Origin: Straminergon stramineum
Taxonomy: Eukaryota > Streptophyta > Bryopsida > Hypnales > Calliergonaceae
NCBI GenBank assembly: GCA_963920665.1
Contig: OY987271.1
Coordinates: 18,045,350-18,109,349, forward strand
Direction: 5' to 3'
DNA length: 64,000 nt
Shown: positions 1 through 12,229 of the stretch, piece after piece
Layout: every line of letters starts with the position of its first letter
Position numbering within the stretch: position 1 is the stretch's first letter
Position numbers and translations under genes: made by a program
Notes under the pieces: model-generated
What the model was told of the DNA's origin: nothing
The model's input: the letters and a program-made list of their open reading frames with translations, nothing else
The model's database searches: none

Positions 1-620
1 AATTGGTTATATTCATGTTCTTAGAGCATTAAAATTGTAAGTCATGTTTATAACTCTGAACATTGGAATTTTCAAGTATAAAAACTTAAATTGCAAGAGT
101 ATAAACTTGAATTGCATAGACTAGGAAAATTATCCATGAGAAGATCTACACATGTGACAAACTTAACTATTAGTGGGTCTTCTCATAGTCATTTACGAAG
201 TCTACATTGCCCAAATTTCCACTAGTGTTGACAAGATAATGAGACATATCAGTCCAACTAAAATATGACAATTTAAGACCATTTTATGGAATATGGATAT
301 TAAGTTCAATGAAGTTAGAATGCACTTTAGAACAAATTGGGTTTTACAAAATTGAAGTCAAAGATAAATCAATATTGGATGGTGCATGCCTAATGTTGTA
401 ATATGGAATTCGAATGGCTTGCTTTATTCTGTAAATATTCAAGCACATTCTCTAGAGATATTGTGGGACATAGAATGAAGAGACTCATAATTCACTTTAG
501 CGTGATAAAACAGTTGTATGGCAAAGCTTTGCAAAGGAAGAATGGATGCATTGAATCCTTTCTAGTTGAGCCCTAAGTAAACATGTCATTATTAATGATC
601 ATGGCTTTTTTAATATAAAA
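1..620 (+). repeat. Diverged dispersed repeat, copy 1 (partner near 13.6-14.13 kb)
   Basis: The first 620 bases align by eye, in the same orientation and order, with about 13603-14130. Shared landmarks include a phrase about a Met-rich leader (ttcatgtt, then tagagca), 'gttagaatgcactttaga', and 'catgtcattat' followed by 'aatgat' and 'aaaggatta'. The copies are old, with many substitutions and indels. No coding capacity is visible. This copy runs off the left edge, so its full length is unknown. It could be a transposon fragment or part of a segmental duplication. Confidence 0.6.
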
Positions 621-3600
621 GGATTAGCCAAATGTAGAATTGAGGAATTGCATGGCTAAGGGGATTTGAAGAGGAGCATGGTGCACATGTTGGCTATAGA
701 CATGAAGCAATGACAAGTTCGGAAGTGTGAATTTCTCCTTTGTTCTTGTAAATTTTTTTAAAGAGTAATTTTTGTTCAATTGATCCTCTTCTTTTGAGAG
801 TTAATGATCATCACTCACCTTTTGGACAAAATACCTACAACAAAAACTCTAGTAGCTTCACATCTCTAGTAAACAATGTGTGAGTACTTTGTGCACAACA
901 AGGATAAATTAATGCATTCAAATGAAGCAAGCTTTAAAGTTGATGATGTGACACTTTTCTCACAACAAGCTAATTATTGAATAACTACAATTTGCACATT
1001 TTGAACAATCATACTTATTCTCTCATGTCAACGTTGAGTTGCAAGGTAATCTTGAATGAAACTAGTCAAATCAGTAACCTATCTATGAAGATCAAGTGGT
1101 TGCTAAGTCAGAACATACCACAACATAATTAAACAACTAAGGAAGTTTTGAAAATTGCAAAGTTATAAAAGATATGTCTAGCATATCCTTGTTTTGAGAG
1201 CTTCTTATAGATATATGAGTCAATATGACAAAATCAATATTTGACTATGTAGTTATGTGGTCAATAATTGAATATTAGAAAAAGGAGATAAAAGAAAAAT
1301 CAATGATTCTCTGAAAACTTTGCAAAATAAGAATTTACTCAAATGGTAATATTCCAATTTTTTTAGCCAACACATTTAGGAAGTGCAGCTTAAAATGAGA
1401 ATCCACAGTTGACAAGATGTATTATCCATGTCACAATTTTTGGTGCAAGAGTTGTGCTAATCTAACAAAAATGATAATCCATCCCTAATATAGAAATATT
1501 TTCAATCCTATGAGTTGTCATTGAAACATTTAGTACATAATTGTAAAGTTTCTACCTAGAGCTGTGCTAATTTAACAAAATTGACAAGCCATCTATATTA
1601 TAGAAAGACTTCCAATCCTATGAATTGTACTAATCTAACAAAATTGAAAATCCATCTACATTATGGAAAGATATCCAACCCTATGAGTTGTCAGAGAAAC
1701 ATTTGGTACATAATTATAAAGTTTCTAGTAAATTTCTCAAAAAACATAATTAAATTGATATTTTTGTTACAATGGCACAATTTTGGCTCCAAAAATTGTA
1801 GCATATATGTACACAAAGGTAGTATTGCCTTGTCAAATGCATTTTGGTGCATATTTTTCTCATAGGACCTTTATTAAATGGTGCTATGTAACTCATGTTG
1901 GACATATGTCTAGTATACTAGGTATTTTTCATATAATATTCTTGAATATTTTCAAATGTTCTCAATATATTCTAAAAATTAACTTATTAGATGGAGGCAC
2001 GCTCATGTTGCACTATCAAATGTTGTGTTTGATAGAATGTCATTGTGTTTGGTAGGACAACTTTAACTAAAGGTCTAAAATCTAGGACAATTAGACTATT
2101 ATGAATTCATGGTTTAGGATACATGTTGTAGTAGGTAGAATCATCTACTTTGTGTAAACATTTTATATACTAGGGATTCAACATGAAGTTCATGTGAAAG
2201 TATTAGTATACTACCAATTTTACAAAAATGAGGTTATGAATTTGACAAGCAAAAATGAAAAAAGTAGACATTGACTTATGTGACTAAACAAGATAGTTCC
2301 TTAATAGTAAAATGAAAACAATTTAAAACAAAGGCTCTTTAGTTGATAACCTTGCAATGCATGCATGCTATTTTGAGGTACACCTTCTATAACTTTGTGC
2401 CTACTATACTATTGTTTGTTTTGCAACTACTATATGTCATGGCTTTGCTTCAAGACTCCTTCACTTAGAATTTATTTTGCCAGTGTTGTCTACACAATAG
2501 TTTAGATGTATGCTCAATTGTTGCCTTTGTATGTAAATAAAAGGAAAAAACTACTTCAAGTCATACCTGAATGTACGGGATTGACATCTGTTTGTGTCCA
2601 TGTCAAAGGTGAAAACCAACTAGCTTGCAATACTAGGTTCAATTTGTTTCATCATGATCATCATTTGCTTTATGTTTCAACTTACTAGTCTTTGCATCAC
2701 TCATTGACACTTTTTAAGGTGCAACATGGGACTCTAAAGGCCATATTCATTAAAATGAGACAATTCGAAGTCTTATATTATCCTTAATCCTACATTTAGA
2801 TGATAATAAGTGTTCAATGTTGAGAGAATATGGTAAATTGAGAATCTAATATATTAATACATTTACAAACCCTTGATTTTTTAAAGGTTGATTTGTTCAT
2901 AATTCTTTAATTTATTAGAATGGAGGTCTCTAATAGTAAGGTTGAAATCTCAAAATGTGCATTTTGTCTCAATTTAACAAATATGGCCATTTAGATGAAT
3001 TGACTCTTAATTACACAAGCTTATAAAAGATTGGTTAGTCATGATTTACTTTTCTTCTTCTCCATCTAACGATTGTTTGAAGAATATCAAACCCTTTATT
3101 ATTGTGCCCAAGTCAAGTATCATTTGCCTTAAACATTCTTTAGTATATGATCCTTAATGTTTTGTCCTCCTTTGAAATTATGATGTTATTATCTCAAAAA
3201 CATTGAATTTATAATATAGAACCAATCAAATTATGTCATCAATGTAATAAAAATTTATAACCTCATTGTAGAAATTACATGTCTTCATCCCTTTATTTTA
3301 GCATTGTGTTAAATTAAGTGAATGGATTTATATTATATTTTGCATACTTATACTCTCATTGACTAGTTTGTCCAAATTGACTTTTTTCTTTGGAATTTGA
3401 GTTTAGATTGTCAGTAGAGTCTAAGTTTCTCTTTTAATCCTAATTCGATGAATTTGGGCTCTTTTCATCCCAAACTAACCCTTTTAATGACTTCACTTCA
3501 TCAATTTTTTATCCATTTTAAGTGTAAGCTAGATAGTTTTGGAATCCCCTAAGGATATTATATTTATAGCAATTTGAATTTAAGTTTTTATTTTGGAGAC

Positions 3601-3657
3601 CTTTAAGAGGTCTAAATGAACTCCTAACTTCTAACTAACCATTGAAATTTTGAAATA
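621..3657. other. AT-rich intergenic DNA with a local tandem duplication, no gene seen
   Basis: Only short open frames without coding character occur here. Within it, 1453-1735 carries three decayed tandem units beginning 'gtgctaatctaacaaaa' or close variants. The first and third units both run on to 'acataattgtaaagtttcta'-like sequence, while the middle one is shorter. About 3160-3370 is related to about 31400-31620, inside the last intron of the Smr gene. Nothing else is recognisable. Confidence 0.5.
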
Positions 3658-3789
3658 CACTAGTAAAAAAAAGGCTATTAATGACTATCCTAAATGACTA
3701 AAAATTGTCCACAATGACTACAAATGAGTCATTGTGGACACTTTTTAGTCATTTAGTGTAGTCATTTAAGACATGTTTTTCTACTAGTG
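3658..3789. mobile_element. CACTA-type MITE with 3-bp target duplication
   Basis: This 132-bp element begins CACTAGTAAAAAAA and ends with the inverted counterpart TTTTTCTACTAGTG. It is flanked on both sides by ATA, which fits the 3-bp target duplication made by CACTA (En/Spm) transposases. The interior folds back on itself: a block around AATGACTAAAAA and GTCCACAATGACT is matched by AGTCATTGTGGAC and TTTTTAGTCATT. It is far too short to code for anything, so it must have been moved in trans. The flanking match and terminal CACTA make this a fairly firm call. Confidence 0.8.
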
Positions 3790-6700
3790 ATAGGGGCAAA
3801 ATGAACTAGAGGGATGATACATACCTCATAATCTAATTCCACCATGTACTTGTCTTTCATTATTTGTATGATGATTGTATCAAGTGGCTCATCCTATTCC
3901 AGTGTTGTTGTTTTGTTGTCTTTATACACACTATTTAATTAGTAATGGTTATAGGGTGATTGCAAGAATTGGTGGATGATTTTGTAGTACTTTAGTAGTT
4001 TTCATTTTTTGGGGGAGAAATGCTGTAATATTAGAAAAATATTTTATGTAAAATATAAAAAAAGCATGGCCAATGTTTACACTTTAAAAAGAAGGTACTC
4101 TAGAAAGGAAAAACATTAAAAAATTCTAAATAGGAGAACTCAATAATTACAAAACTTCAAGAAAATAAGTATTTTGACATTTTCATTTGTAAAAAGTAGC
4201 AAATAATTTACAAAGAAACTAAAAATTAGACATTTGAAGGACTTTATAATGAAGAGATTTCACCAAAAGATTCAAAAGAATGATCTTGAAACCATCTTCA
4301 ATGTTCAGAAGCGTTTGTGTAGGGGAACCCTATTTGCACAAAGGTGGAAGACATAAAATAATATGTTTTTAGATGACTTTTAATAGAAACATGTTTATAT
4401 GCTTGCATACTGTGGAAATAGACAACAAAATTTTGATTCTCAATCATTAATTTTGGAGACTCACCTAGTACTAAAAAACTTTGAACTCAAAGTGTGACAA
4501 ACTAGCAAAAACTGAATTTAGATTTTAATAAATTTAAAAAAAAGGGATTTGATAAAAAATCAAAACATCCATCATCAATAAAAATTTCCAGTTGATTGGC
4601 TTTATGCTTCAAAAGTTATAGCCAAAGACAAGTCTAGCGTACTACATGTGAAGCCCAAATGAACCACCAATTCTTGCAATCATCCTACAATGAGACATAT
4701 GTATTCCGTCTCTAGTCTATTCTAACTCTTCATCTATTTTCTTTTCTATTGTTTTTGTTTTTTCTACTATCCTTTTTTTTCTTTTTGAAATATCAACACA
4801 TTGTTGTGATGTGGTCCGTCTAGTATTTGAAATTGACATCTTTGTTAGTTTCAAAAATGTTTTTAGTGTTAAGCATTGTTAGTGTTATAAGTGTTATTAG
4901 TTGTAAGTTGTTAGAATTAGGTGTTGGGAGTTGTTAGAGTAAGGAGTTGGCTTCTTGTTATAGATCTTGTAGTTGATACTAAAGTAGTGGTATTAGGGTT
5001 AGCCGGCAGCTAGCCACTGGGGGTTGTAGAGGCTACTTGAAACAAAGGTTGGTCCCTTATTCTCTTTCTTATTTTTTTTCTTCTTGTTCTTAGCAATGAG
5101 GTGGAGGGTTGGCACTTGAAGGTGGAGAGTTGCTTTGTTGTGGAGATTTATTTGGAGTAAAACATTGGTTTGAGGGAGTTTTGTGTTGTATTTTGCAAAA
5201 GTGTTGGTTGAATGCAAAATTTTTAATTTGAGTTTTTAGAGAGTTTCTACACAATGAGGCCAAGTTTCAGATTTAGATCTATTGTGGAGAAAAAATTATG
5301 AGGGTTTAAAGTAGAGGTGTTTGGATTTCAAGGTAGCCAAAGAGGGTGTATTGAGTAGCATCATTCTTATGAGCATTTTATGTTATGGCAATGGAACTTA
5401 AAGGGCAATTTTCTTATCTTATCTACTCTCTTGTGTAAAATTATAGCTTCAATGGATACGAGATCTATGAATTATGCATAAAAGACAACCAAAGTGTGAA
5501 GGTAGAGAAAGGTTGGTAAGTCAATATTAGTAAATTGTCCATCAAAGTTGGATAGTATCTTAGATTAAGATGAAAATTTATATGTGAATATTTAGATAAT
5601 TGATCTACATTATGGAAAAGTTTCAAGTTTTTTTGAGTTATTGTCCATATTTTGTGATAGAACAAAAATAGGTATAGTAGTGTCTAGGGCATTGAAGGAA
5701 TTGTAGGATAGGAATTTGGAAAAAAGGGGGGTTGAGGGTAGATTTATGGATATTTAGGGTGTTTAGGAATATAATATTTATGTAGAAAGTATTACTACAA
5801 CAAAGTCCCATTGCTATTCCAAACAATTTCGCATATCTTTATGACAGCATTGACTATAATACTCATGATTATCTTTGACTTTCATTTAAAGAAATTCGTA
5901 GCTAAGATGTCAATAACTTATACTAGAATATACTAATAGTCTTCACATGTTCAACTATCCCTTCTTTTGTTTTCTACTTCTTTTGGATCAAGAAGTCAAC
6001 CTTTAATTAAAATCAACTTCATCTTTTAACCTCAACTTGAACTTATTATAACTACAAAAGCTTAGATCACACTATCACTTCTTCCTCCCCCTCTCCACTT
6101 CTACTCAGCTCCCATTCCAACACATTTCAAATTTATCTAGAATTTGAAATCATGTTAGTAACCCAAGCCTTCTCCATATTTGGGATTCAAATAGGTTGAC
6201 TAGGAGTTTTAGGGTATCAAATGGGTTGTTTGCATTTTCTATTGGGGTCACTAGAACCAAAATTTTAGCTAAATGGAATCTACCTAGTTTAAATGGAAAT
6301 GGGACCTTGGTTTCAAAAATTTCCCTATATAGTGAGAGAGAGAAAGAAAACTAAAAATTGTATAAAATAAGAGAGATATTGGTATGGTAACATATGCATC
6401 AAAGCCTCACCCTATGGCCTAATCAAGGAACAAGGGCAAAAAGAAAAGGTAGGCTTTTCACATGAACAATCCAAGGGGAAGCTTTGCCATGGGGATTTGG
6501 AAATGAGACATCACACTTTTCATAAGATTAAGGAATCTGACATGTATCAGGATCTTTGCATGTTAAGGCTCTAGGAAGAATTATCAAGGAATTAGAATTC
6601 CCTCATAAGGAGCTTGTGCAAAAATTAACAAAAAAACACAAAATAAGAGGGCAAATTAAAGAAGTAAAGAACCAACTATCAACATTGCTAAGATTCGGTC

Positions 6701-8356
6701 AAAATTCTCCAAGATTAGTATTTTGGAAGAAACTACAAGAACCAAGAATGTTAGAATACCAAAGAAACCACTAAAGGGACATGGCAAAATTTGAAGGGAC
6801 CCCCACTTCCTTCAAAAGAACGCAACAAAACTTCTACAAAATTTGGAATAAAACAACTTAAAATGCCATGCTAACACAAATCAGCCTAAATTGGCCACAA
6901 ATCCACTGAAATGACTTTAGTGGCAAGATACAACATTAGAAGGGGGAAGTTTGACGAATCAATTGCCTTGTTGGTTTTTTGAACAATTTTTATTTTATAA
7001 TGACTTTTTTTTATTTTTTATTTTTTACTTTTTATTTTGTAAGCATCTCTTTTTGGTCTTTGATCACATCCTTCTTCGTGTTTATTGAATTTGGATATGC
7101 AAGGTGTGAACTCCCAATTCGTCACTTGGGACTCATATTTTTCTTTTTTAAAATTTCACAATTTAGGAGATGATTAGATTTTAAAAGCCCCCCAAAGAGC
7201 GTAAGACCAAAACAGGTTGTGATATACCAAAGTAGGTATTTGGTCTTAAATAGGGTTTTAGGTCTAAAAACACCTCAAATGCCTACATGTATATAGGTTA
7301 AAATCCAAACCGGTGGAAATTAGAAGGTTTGAATAATGTTGTTATAGATAGCCAAACCTACCAAGAGAGTGATCTAATATTGCTGAGATTGAGTTGATAG
7401 AAGTTCTATGAGATCCCCAGGTTAGATCTTAATTTCCCCATTCCATTGTCGAAACCATAGAAACTCCAATTGTTAGCATTGCAGGGGTTACCATATCAAG
7501 ATGGGCTTGTAGAAGAATCTATTGCCCATGCATGATGATCTAGGGTTTGGAGCATGTCAGAGGATTGGAAGTGAAGTCCATTCGCCAAGATTTCCTTCTA
7601 TGTAAGACATTCCCTATTTTCCAAATATGTAGCGAAGGGTGGAATTTATTCCCCCTATTCCTACCGGGATTCCTACATATGCTAAGTAAGAATATCAGCT
7701 TGCAAAACCATTGTGAGATTCTATGAGAAGTCTCACAAAAAGTTATAGGATTTTTTAGCTTGCAAAAATACCCTTTCTAGAGGTCAACCACCAAATTCTA
7801 CAATGGGAAATTCCTAGAAATTCCTAGGAGGATTGGAAAATCTCACTAAAAATTAGGATAGGTTCTTTTATATTAATAACTTGCTCCAACAAGTTTGAAG
7901 ACATTTTCATAGTGGGAGGTATTTGAATTAGGAGTTTTCCTCCAATTTTAATAATGTGGTAATATTTGGGTCCAATTTGTATTGGAACTTTTGGCATTTA
8001 ACCAAAAACCTTAGTAGTGGTTAGTTTCTTGTCTTTCTTTGGTCTTTTTTTGTTAGTCTTTTGCAAGTCTGTAGAGGTCTTGGGGTCTTTTTGCACCTTA
8101 TGTCTCTATCTCTTGTTTTGTTGTTGCTAAGTTTTGTGTCTCTTTTTAGTTGTTTATCTCAAGTGTGTTAAAGTTTTGAGTTCCTAGTTCTACTAACCTT
8201 AGGGAGGTTGTTGTTGTATCCTTCCTTTGGGTCCTGTCACATCTTTAGAGGTTTTATGAGTGTCCATTTGTCCCTTGTACTAATCCTAAAGCCATCTTTC
8301 CACTGTACGTTGACGATGTCACTTTGGGGGGCCTCTAGTTTGCTTTGATTTTTGTA
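3790..8356. other. AT-rich intergenic DNA, possible weak retroelement remnant
   Basis: No gene is supported. At 6400-6780 there is a slightly less AT-rich stretch with a 72-codon open frame rich in Lys and Gln. It is followed at 6939-6947 by the purine tract AGAAGGGGGAAG. That arrangement could be the 3' end of an old LTR retrotransposon, but I find no reverse transcriptase or integrase motifs and no matching LTR pair. The rest is low-complexity AT sequence. Confidence 0.3.
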
Positions 8357-8722
8357 TTAACCCCTAAAGGTATTTGACTATGTTTTCACCAAAAATGCTC
8401 CAAAATTGTCATCTCTAGTACAAGTATCAAATTTTAGAAAAAAGTACATTTTTGGACAAATGTAACCGTAGGATCTTGTATAGTGATTTTTAAAGAAGTT
8501 TTTTTGTTGCCCAAGCCACCTGCCGAGCAATGAAAACTATACATCATATAATAACTTTTTAACCATATATTCAAAAGTTATGAAAATTTTAGGGCTTTAA
8601 AACTATTCCTTAGGTACATGTTGTGTGAAAAATTCAGAGAAAAAGAATAAAAATTCCATTCCTAGTGAGCTACCTTGAATCACTATGTTGTCAAAAAAAC
8701 TATTTGGGCCTTTAGGGGTTAA
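8357..8722 (-). mobile_element. piggyBac-like non-autonomous element, internally deleted (366 bp)
   Basis: TTAA flanks both ends. The left terminus reads CCCCTAAAGG and the right, reverse-complemented, CCCCTAAAGGCCCAA. The interior matches both ends of the element at 25932-26880 in reverse orientation. The left end continues TATTTGACTATGTTTTCACC as that element's right end does. The right part contains the 'caacatagtgattcaaggta'-like block found near that element's left end. The middle is missing, so this is a shortened derivative of the same subfamily. Confidence 0.7.
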
Positions 8723-11625
8723 ATGGGAGCAATTATGATGACAAAAATTGTGACATGAATCTACATGGAGCTCTAAGGGTAAGACAACTGTAGTAAATAT
8801 TTATGTTCTAAGATGCAAGTTTCCTGAAAAGTGCCAAAGTCTTGGAATATAGCCAAATAATTGCAATGAAATTGAGTGACATTTTAAAGTGCAAAATTGC
8901 AGTGCATCACCCACGCCTATCTTAAATTTAATTACTTTACTTAGTCAATTTTTTTTCTAAAACACATGAAACGGAATTTCATTGCCAAAAACATATAGTT
9001 AGTCATTTTCAAAACTTCCTCAAGGCTCAGGCTACTTAATTGTGGGGTAGCATGTGTCTAACTCAACAACCGCTTGGTCTTCCTACAATAGTTGGTGAAC
9101 AACAATTGTGCAAACTTCTATCGGAATTTACCTAAAATAAGACGTAATTAGGTAGTAAGTTAATATGTTCGAAATACAACAAAATTATAGTTACTCAACT
9201 TGGTGACTGTCGTGTTAAACTATTAATTGTGAAAATGTCATATCATCAAGTGTAACATGTAAAACTGCAAATGTATTCCCACCTCCTACATCCTCACACG
9301 GCATCTGATAAGGATTTCGAATCTACTAGAGTTCTAATGCATATTATTAATTTTAGGAGATGAATAATAATGGTTAACTCCTGAAGAAGGATGAACAATT
9401 GGAAAAATTCAAAGTAAATTTCCACTTCTGAACTTATTGATGCTCACGCCCATCGTTAGCTCGCGCCGGCATCCCGTGCTCCTCTTTATATCCCCTGCGC
9501 CGCACCTCATGAAAGCATTTCACTTGCTTCTCTTGGCGTTGCCTACCGTAAAGGGAAGAATCCTTACTCCCAATTCCACTACGGTGACATTCAGAGCTTC
9601 TTGCGGCCATGTGAGTCCATGCAAACTGAACTCCTAGGTTTCGCTTTTTAATCTTGGATTTTCTTTTGAACTCAATTTGTGTCTTCTTTCATGTCATTGT
9701 TGATTGTTTGTGCTTGGTTGTACTGATCAATCAATCACTGTACTCTTGGTGATCCGATCAAGCTCCAAGTCCTTCGATGAAAGTTAGAGCCCCTACCTAT
9801 ATTCTTTAGTGCTTTTTAATAACAGAGGCTCCATGTTTGTTTTATACGCTTGGGTTGAGTTTGTAGTATTGATTGACTAACCTAACTAACTATGATTTCA
9901 ATTGCTTTCCGATCATTTGTTTGTTTTGCAATAGAGCTTTTAATAGTCTAGCTAGAAAAGATGCATGGTTGATGCATACTTCGTCTTAGTTCTCTTTTCT
10001 TTATATTAATCAACTTGTTGCTAGAAAAGATGCATAGTAGATGCATACTTCATGTTTAGTTAGTTCTTTGTTCTTTACAATGAACTTGTAGCGGAGCGTG
10101 AGCTGTAGTTGGTAGCGGTTGGAATCTTAATTTATGGAGTGAAGGAGATGTAAAAGTAATGCAGATTGAGGTCAAGTTTGGCTTTGAGTTGCTTCAATCG
10201 TCTTCGCTTAGCAATGCTATCGTGGACTTCTTTCATTGATGAATTTGTCACTGCTTGGTCTTCTGTGGATGTGCGCGATGAGGGTTGCATTTACATGAAA
10301 CCTTAGATTGTAGATTGTATTTTGTGTTGACCGAAGGTGAATCAACTATACAAACGGTGTGACCAATACGTGAATTAGACCTTTGTTAGATTCAATGGAT
10401 ATTTTGTTGGTATTCCAAAAACTTGGCACTTTTAGATTAGATTGTGCGGTCTGAAATGTACACTAATCCTAGATTTCAGACTGTGCGATCTGAACTCTAT
10501 ACCAGTCGTAGAAAATGAATGGAAAAATGGCATAGGAATACCACCATTTTAACAAAATGTCAATACTTGATTTCTATAGCATGCTTTGCATGTGAACATC
10601 CCCATTTGACTTAATTTGTTTTGTCCGGGACAGACTTAAATTTTCTAACAGGCTTTTATACGAAGCCAAAGACCAGAACAACACCGTGACTGCTTCCTAC
10701 CCCCGTCGCTAAAATGAGATCTCGTGCAACCTTACTGTCCACCGTGAACTTGCGAGTCCGTAGTCAAACCCTACCCATCTTACTTTTGTTCAGTCTACTT
10801 GCATGCCACAATAGTGCATTGCAGATGTTGTAGATTCCTATCAATCCTTTGGAAGAATCCTGATCTAATCCAATTGTTTCTGAGTGCTTGCCCTCTACAA
10901 ATGCAACCAAATGCAGGTCTGAGCCACTAGAGGAAGGTAGAGGTCCAAGAGTGCCCCCACAAGGCCTTCAATCAAAGGTTCATCTCCTCCAATTAATGTT
11001 TTTCATCTCTCTTCTCATCTCTCTGTTTTGCAAAACTCCTAATTAAAAGATCAATAAAAAATACACAAGTTAATTTAATTTACTAGTGCTAGAGTTTGAA
11101 AAGTGATGTTTGTACTCTACTAATTTGGATGAATTTCAAGTGAATGTGCAAATTCAAGTTATTGATATCTCTCCAAACATAATGCACTTAATGAATTAAC
11201 TTTTCTAGTCAATTAAATATTCATGTTTCTTTGTATAAAAAGGTTAGTTCCTGCATATATTGTACCAAGTTACCAACTAATTCAACTTAGTTTCCTTAAC
11301 ACTAACACAAGAAACCTCATTTTCAAATGTCCTTCGGTCCTCTAGGGCGTCATTTCAAAGAATTCTAAGTCTCTATTGTTTCTAATTATTTAATGTAGAG
11401 GATAACATTGGAAAAAAACATTCTTTGCATTACAAATGTTGTAGTGTTCATGCTCATATTATTTCCAGTATGTAGTTCCTTCACTTAGTTAGTTTTGTTG
11501 GTAATATTAGTCTTATATCTTCCATTATACCCCATATCTATTAGAATGGGTGAGTGTAGTCAGTGAAATTTGCACAGTTTAAGCACTTGACAAAATCCTC
11601 AAATCTTTGGAGCCCCTAGATCCAT
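8723..11625. other. Intergenic DNA with a CpG-bearing, exon-like island at 9437-9610
   Basis: Most of this tract is AT-rich and featureless. From 9437 to about 9610 the base composition changes abruptly: CpG dinucleotides appear, and an ATG-initiated frame of 66 codons runs through a possible donor (GCCAT/GTGAGT). Sequence near 9525 ('cacttgcttctcttggcgt') resembles 27607 in the first exon region of the Smr gene. 'cggagcgtgagc' at about 10094 recurs at about 28097. This is probably a decayed copy of the 5' end of that gene, but no downstream Smr exons are found. Confidence 0.35.
10398..10563. mobile_element. Short inverted-repeat element (second MITE family), degraded copy
   Basis: The right end reads ACCACCATTTTAACAAAATG. 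The left end, GATATTTTGTTGG followed by TATTCC, is its imperfect inverted partner. The interior holds a GTGCGGTCTGAA / TTCAGACTGTGCGATCTGAA fold-back. Relatives lie at 27074-27180, 28594-28762 and 50484-50802. The family is not coding, and its target duplication could not be established. Confidence 0.5.
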
Positions 11626-12229
11626 TTAACCCCTAAAGGACCGAGGGTGTTTCAGCAAAGCTCTTGTTTTCTTGACTAGCTCTTGTAACAAGCATAATTT
11701 CTCAAATGTGTGATATGATTTTGATGATCACCACCATTGAAATGAAAGAAGACTTATGTAGCTTTCCTATGAGGAAAAAAATCAACAAAATCGCACAATT
11801 TTTGAGAAAATGCCACCATCGACAAAATTGATGAAAGATATCCAATTTGGCAAAACTTTGCACATGCGCTGAAATTGGAATGTTGAAATCGGAATGCTCA
11901 AAAGTGATCCAAAAACTCTGATTTTTTTTCTACAAGTACATATCATCATAATTTAGGTGTGTAATTTTTTTCAAATCATTTTGAGGAGTAGAAAAAAAGA
12001 TATGAGCACTTGAAGTGATAGCCCTGAGTACTTTTCCTATTCTTGAAAAATTCACCAAAAATCGCTCACTCAATCATTTCTCGATCAGATTGTACTGATG
12101 GATTCAACAAAAAAAATCATCTAGGGTCTCTTTGTTGGTCACAGACTATTAGTGAGGTTCACATTCCGAATTTTGTACAAATGTAGTTGAAGAAGCCATG
12201 TGGTGGCCTTATGTTCCTTTAGAGGTTAA
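11626..12229. mobile_element. piggyBac-like non-autonomous element (604 bp)
   Basis: The left end is TTAA-CCCCTAAAGGACC. The right end, reverse-complemented, is TTAA-CCTCTAAAGGAAC, one mismatch within the first ten bases. The interior is AT-rich and non-coding. It differs from the 25.9 kb and 36.3 kb subfamilies, so the element is assigned mainly by its termini and the TTAA flanks. Confidence 0.6.

Noticed and set aside
1581..7173. Short open frames of 60-94 codons in the first 7 kb
   Set aside because: Their Ile/Asn/Lys/Phe-rich composition is what random AT-rich DNA gives. They overlap repeats and have no splice-supported partners or domains.
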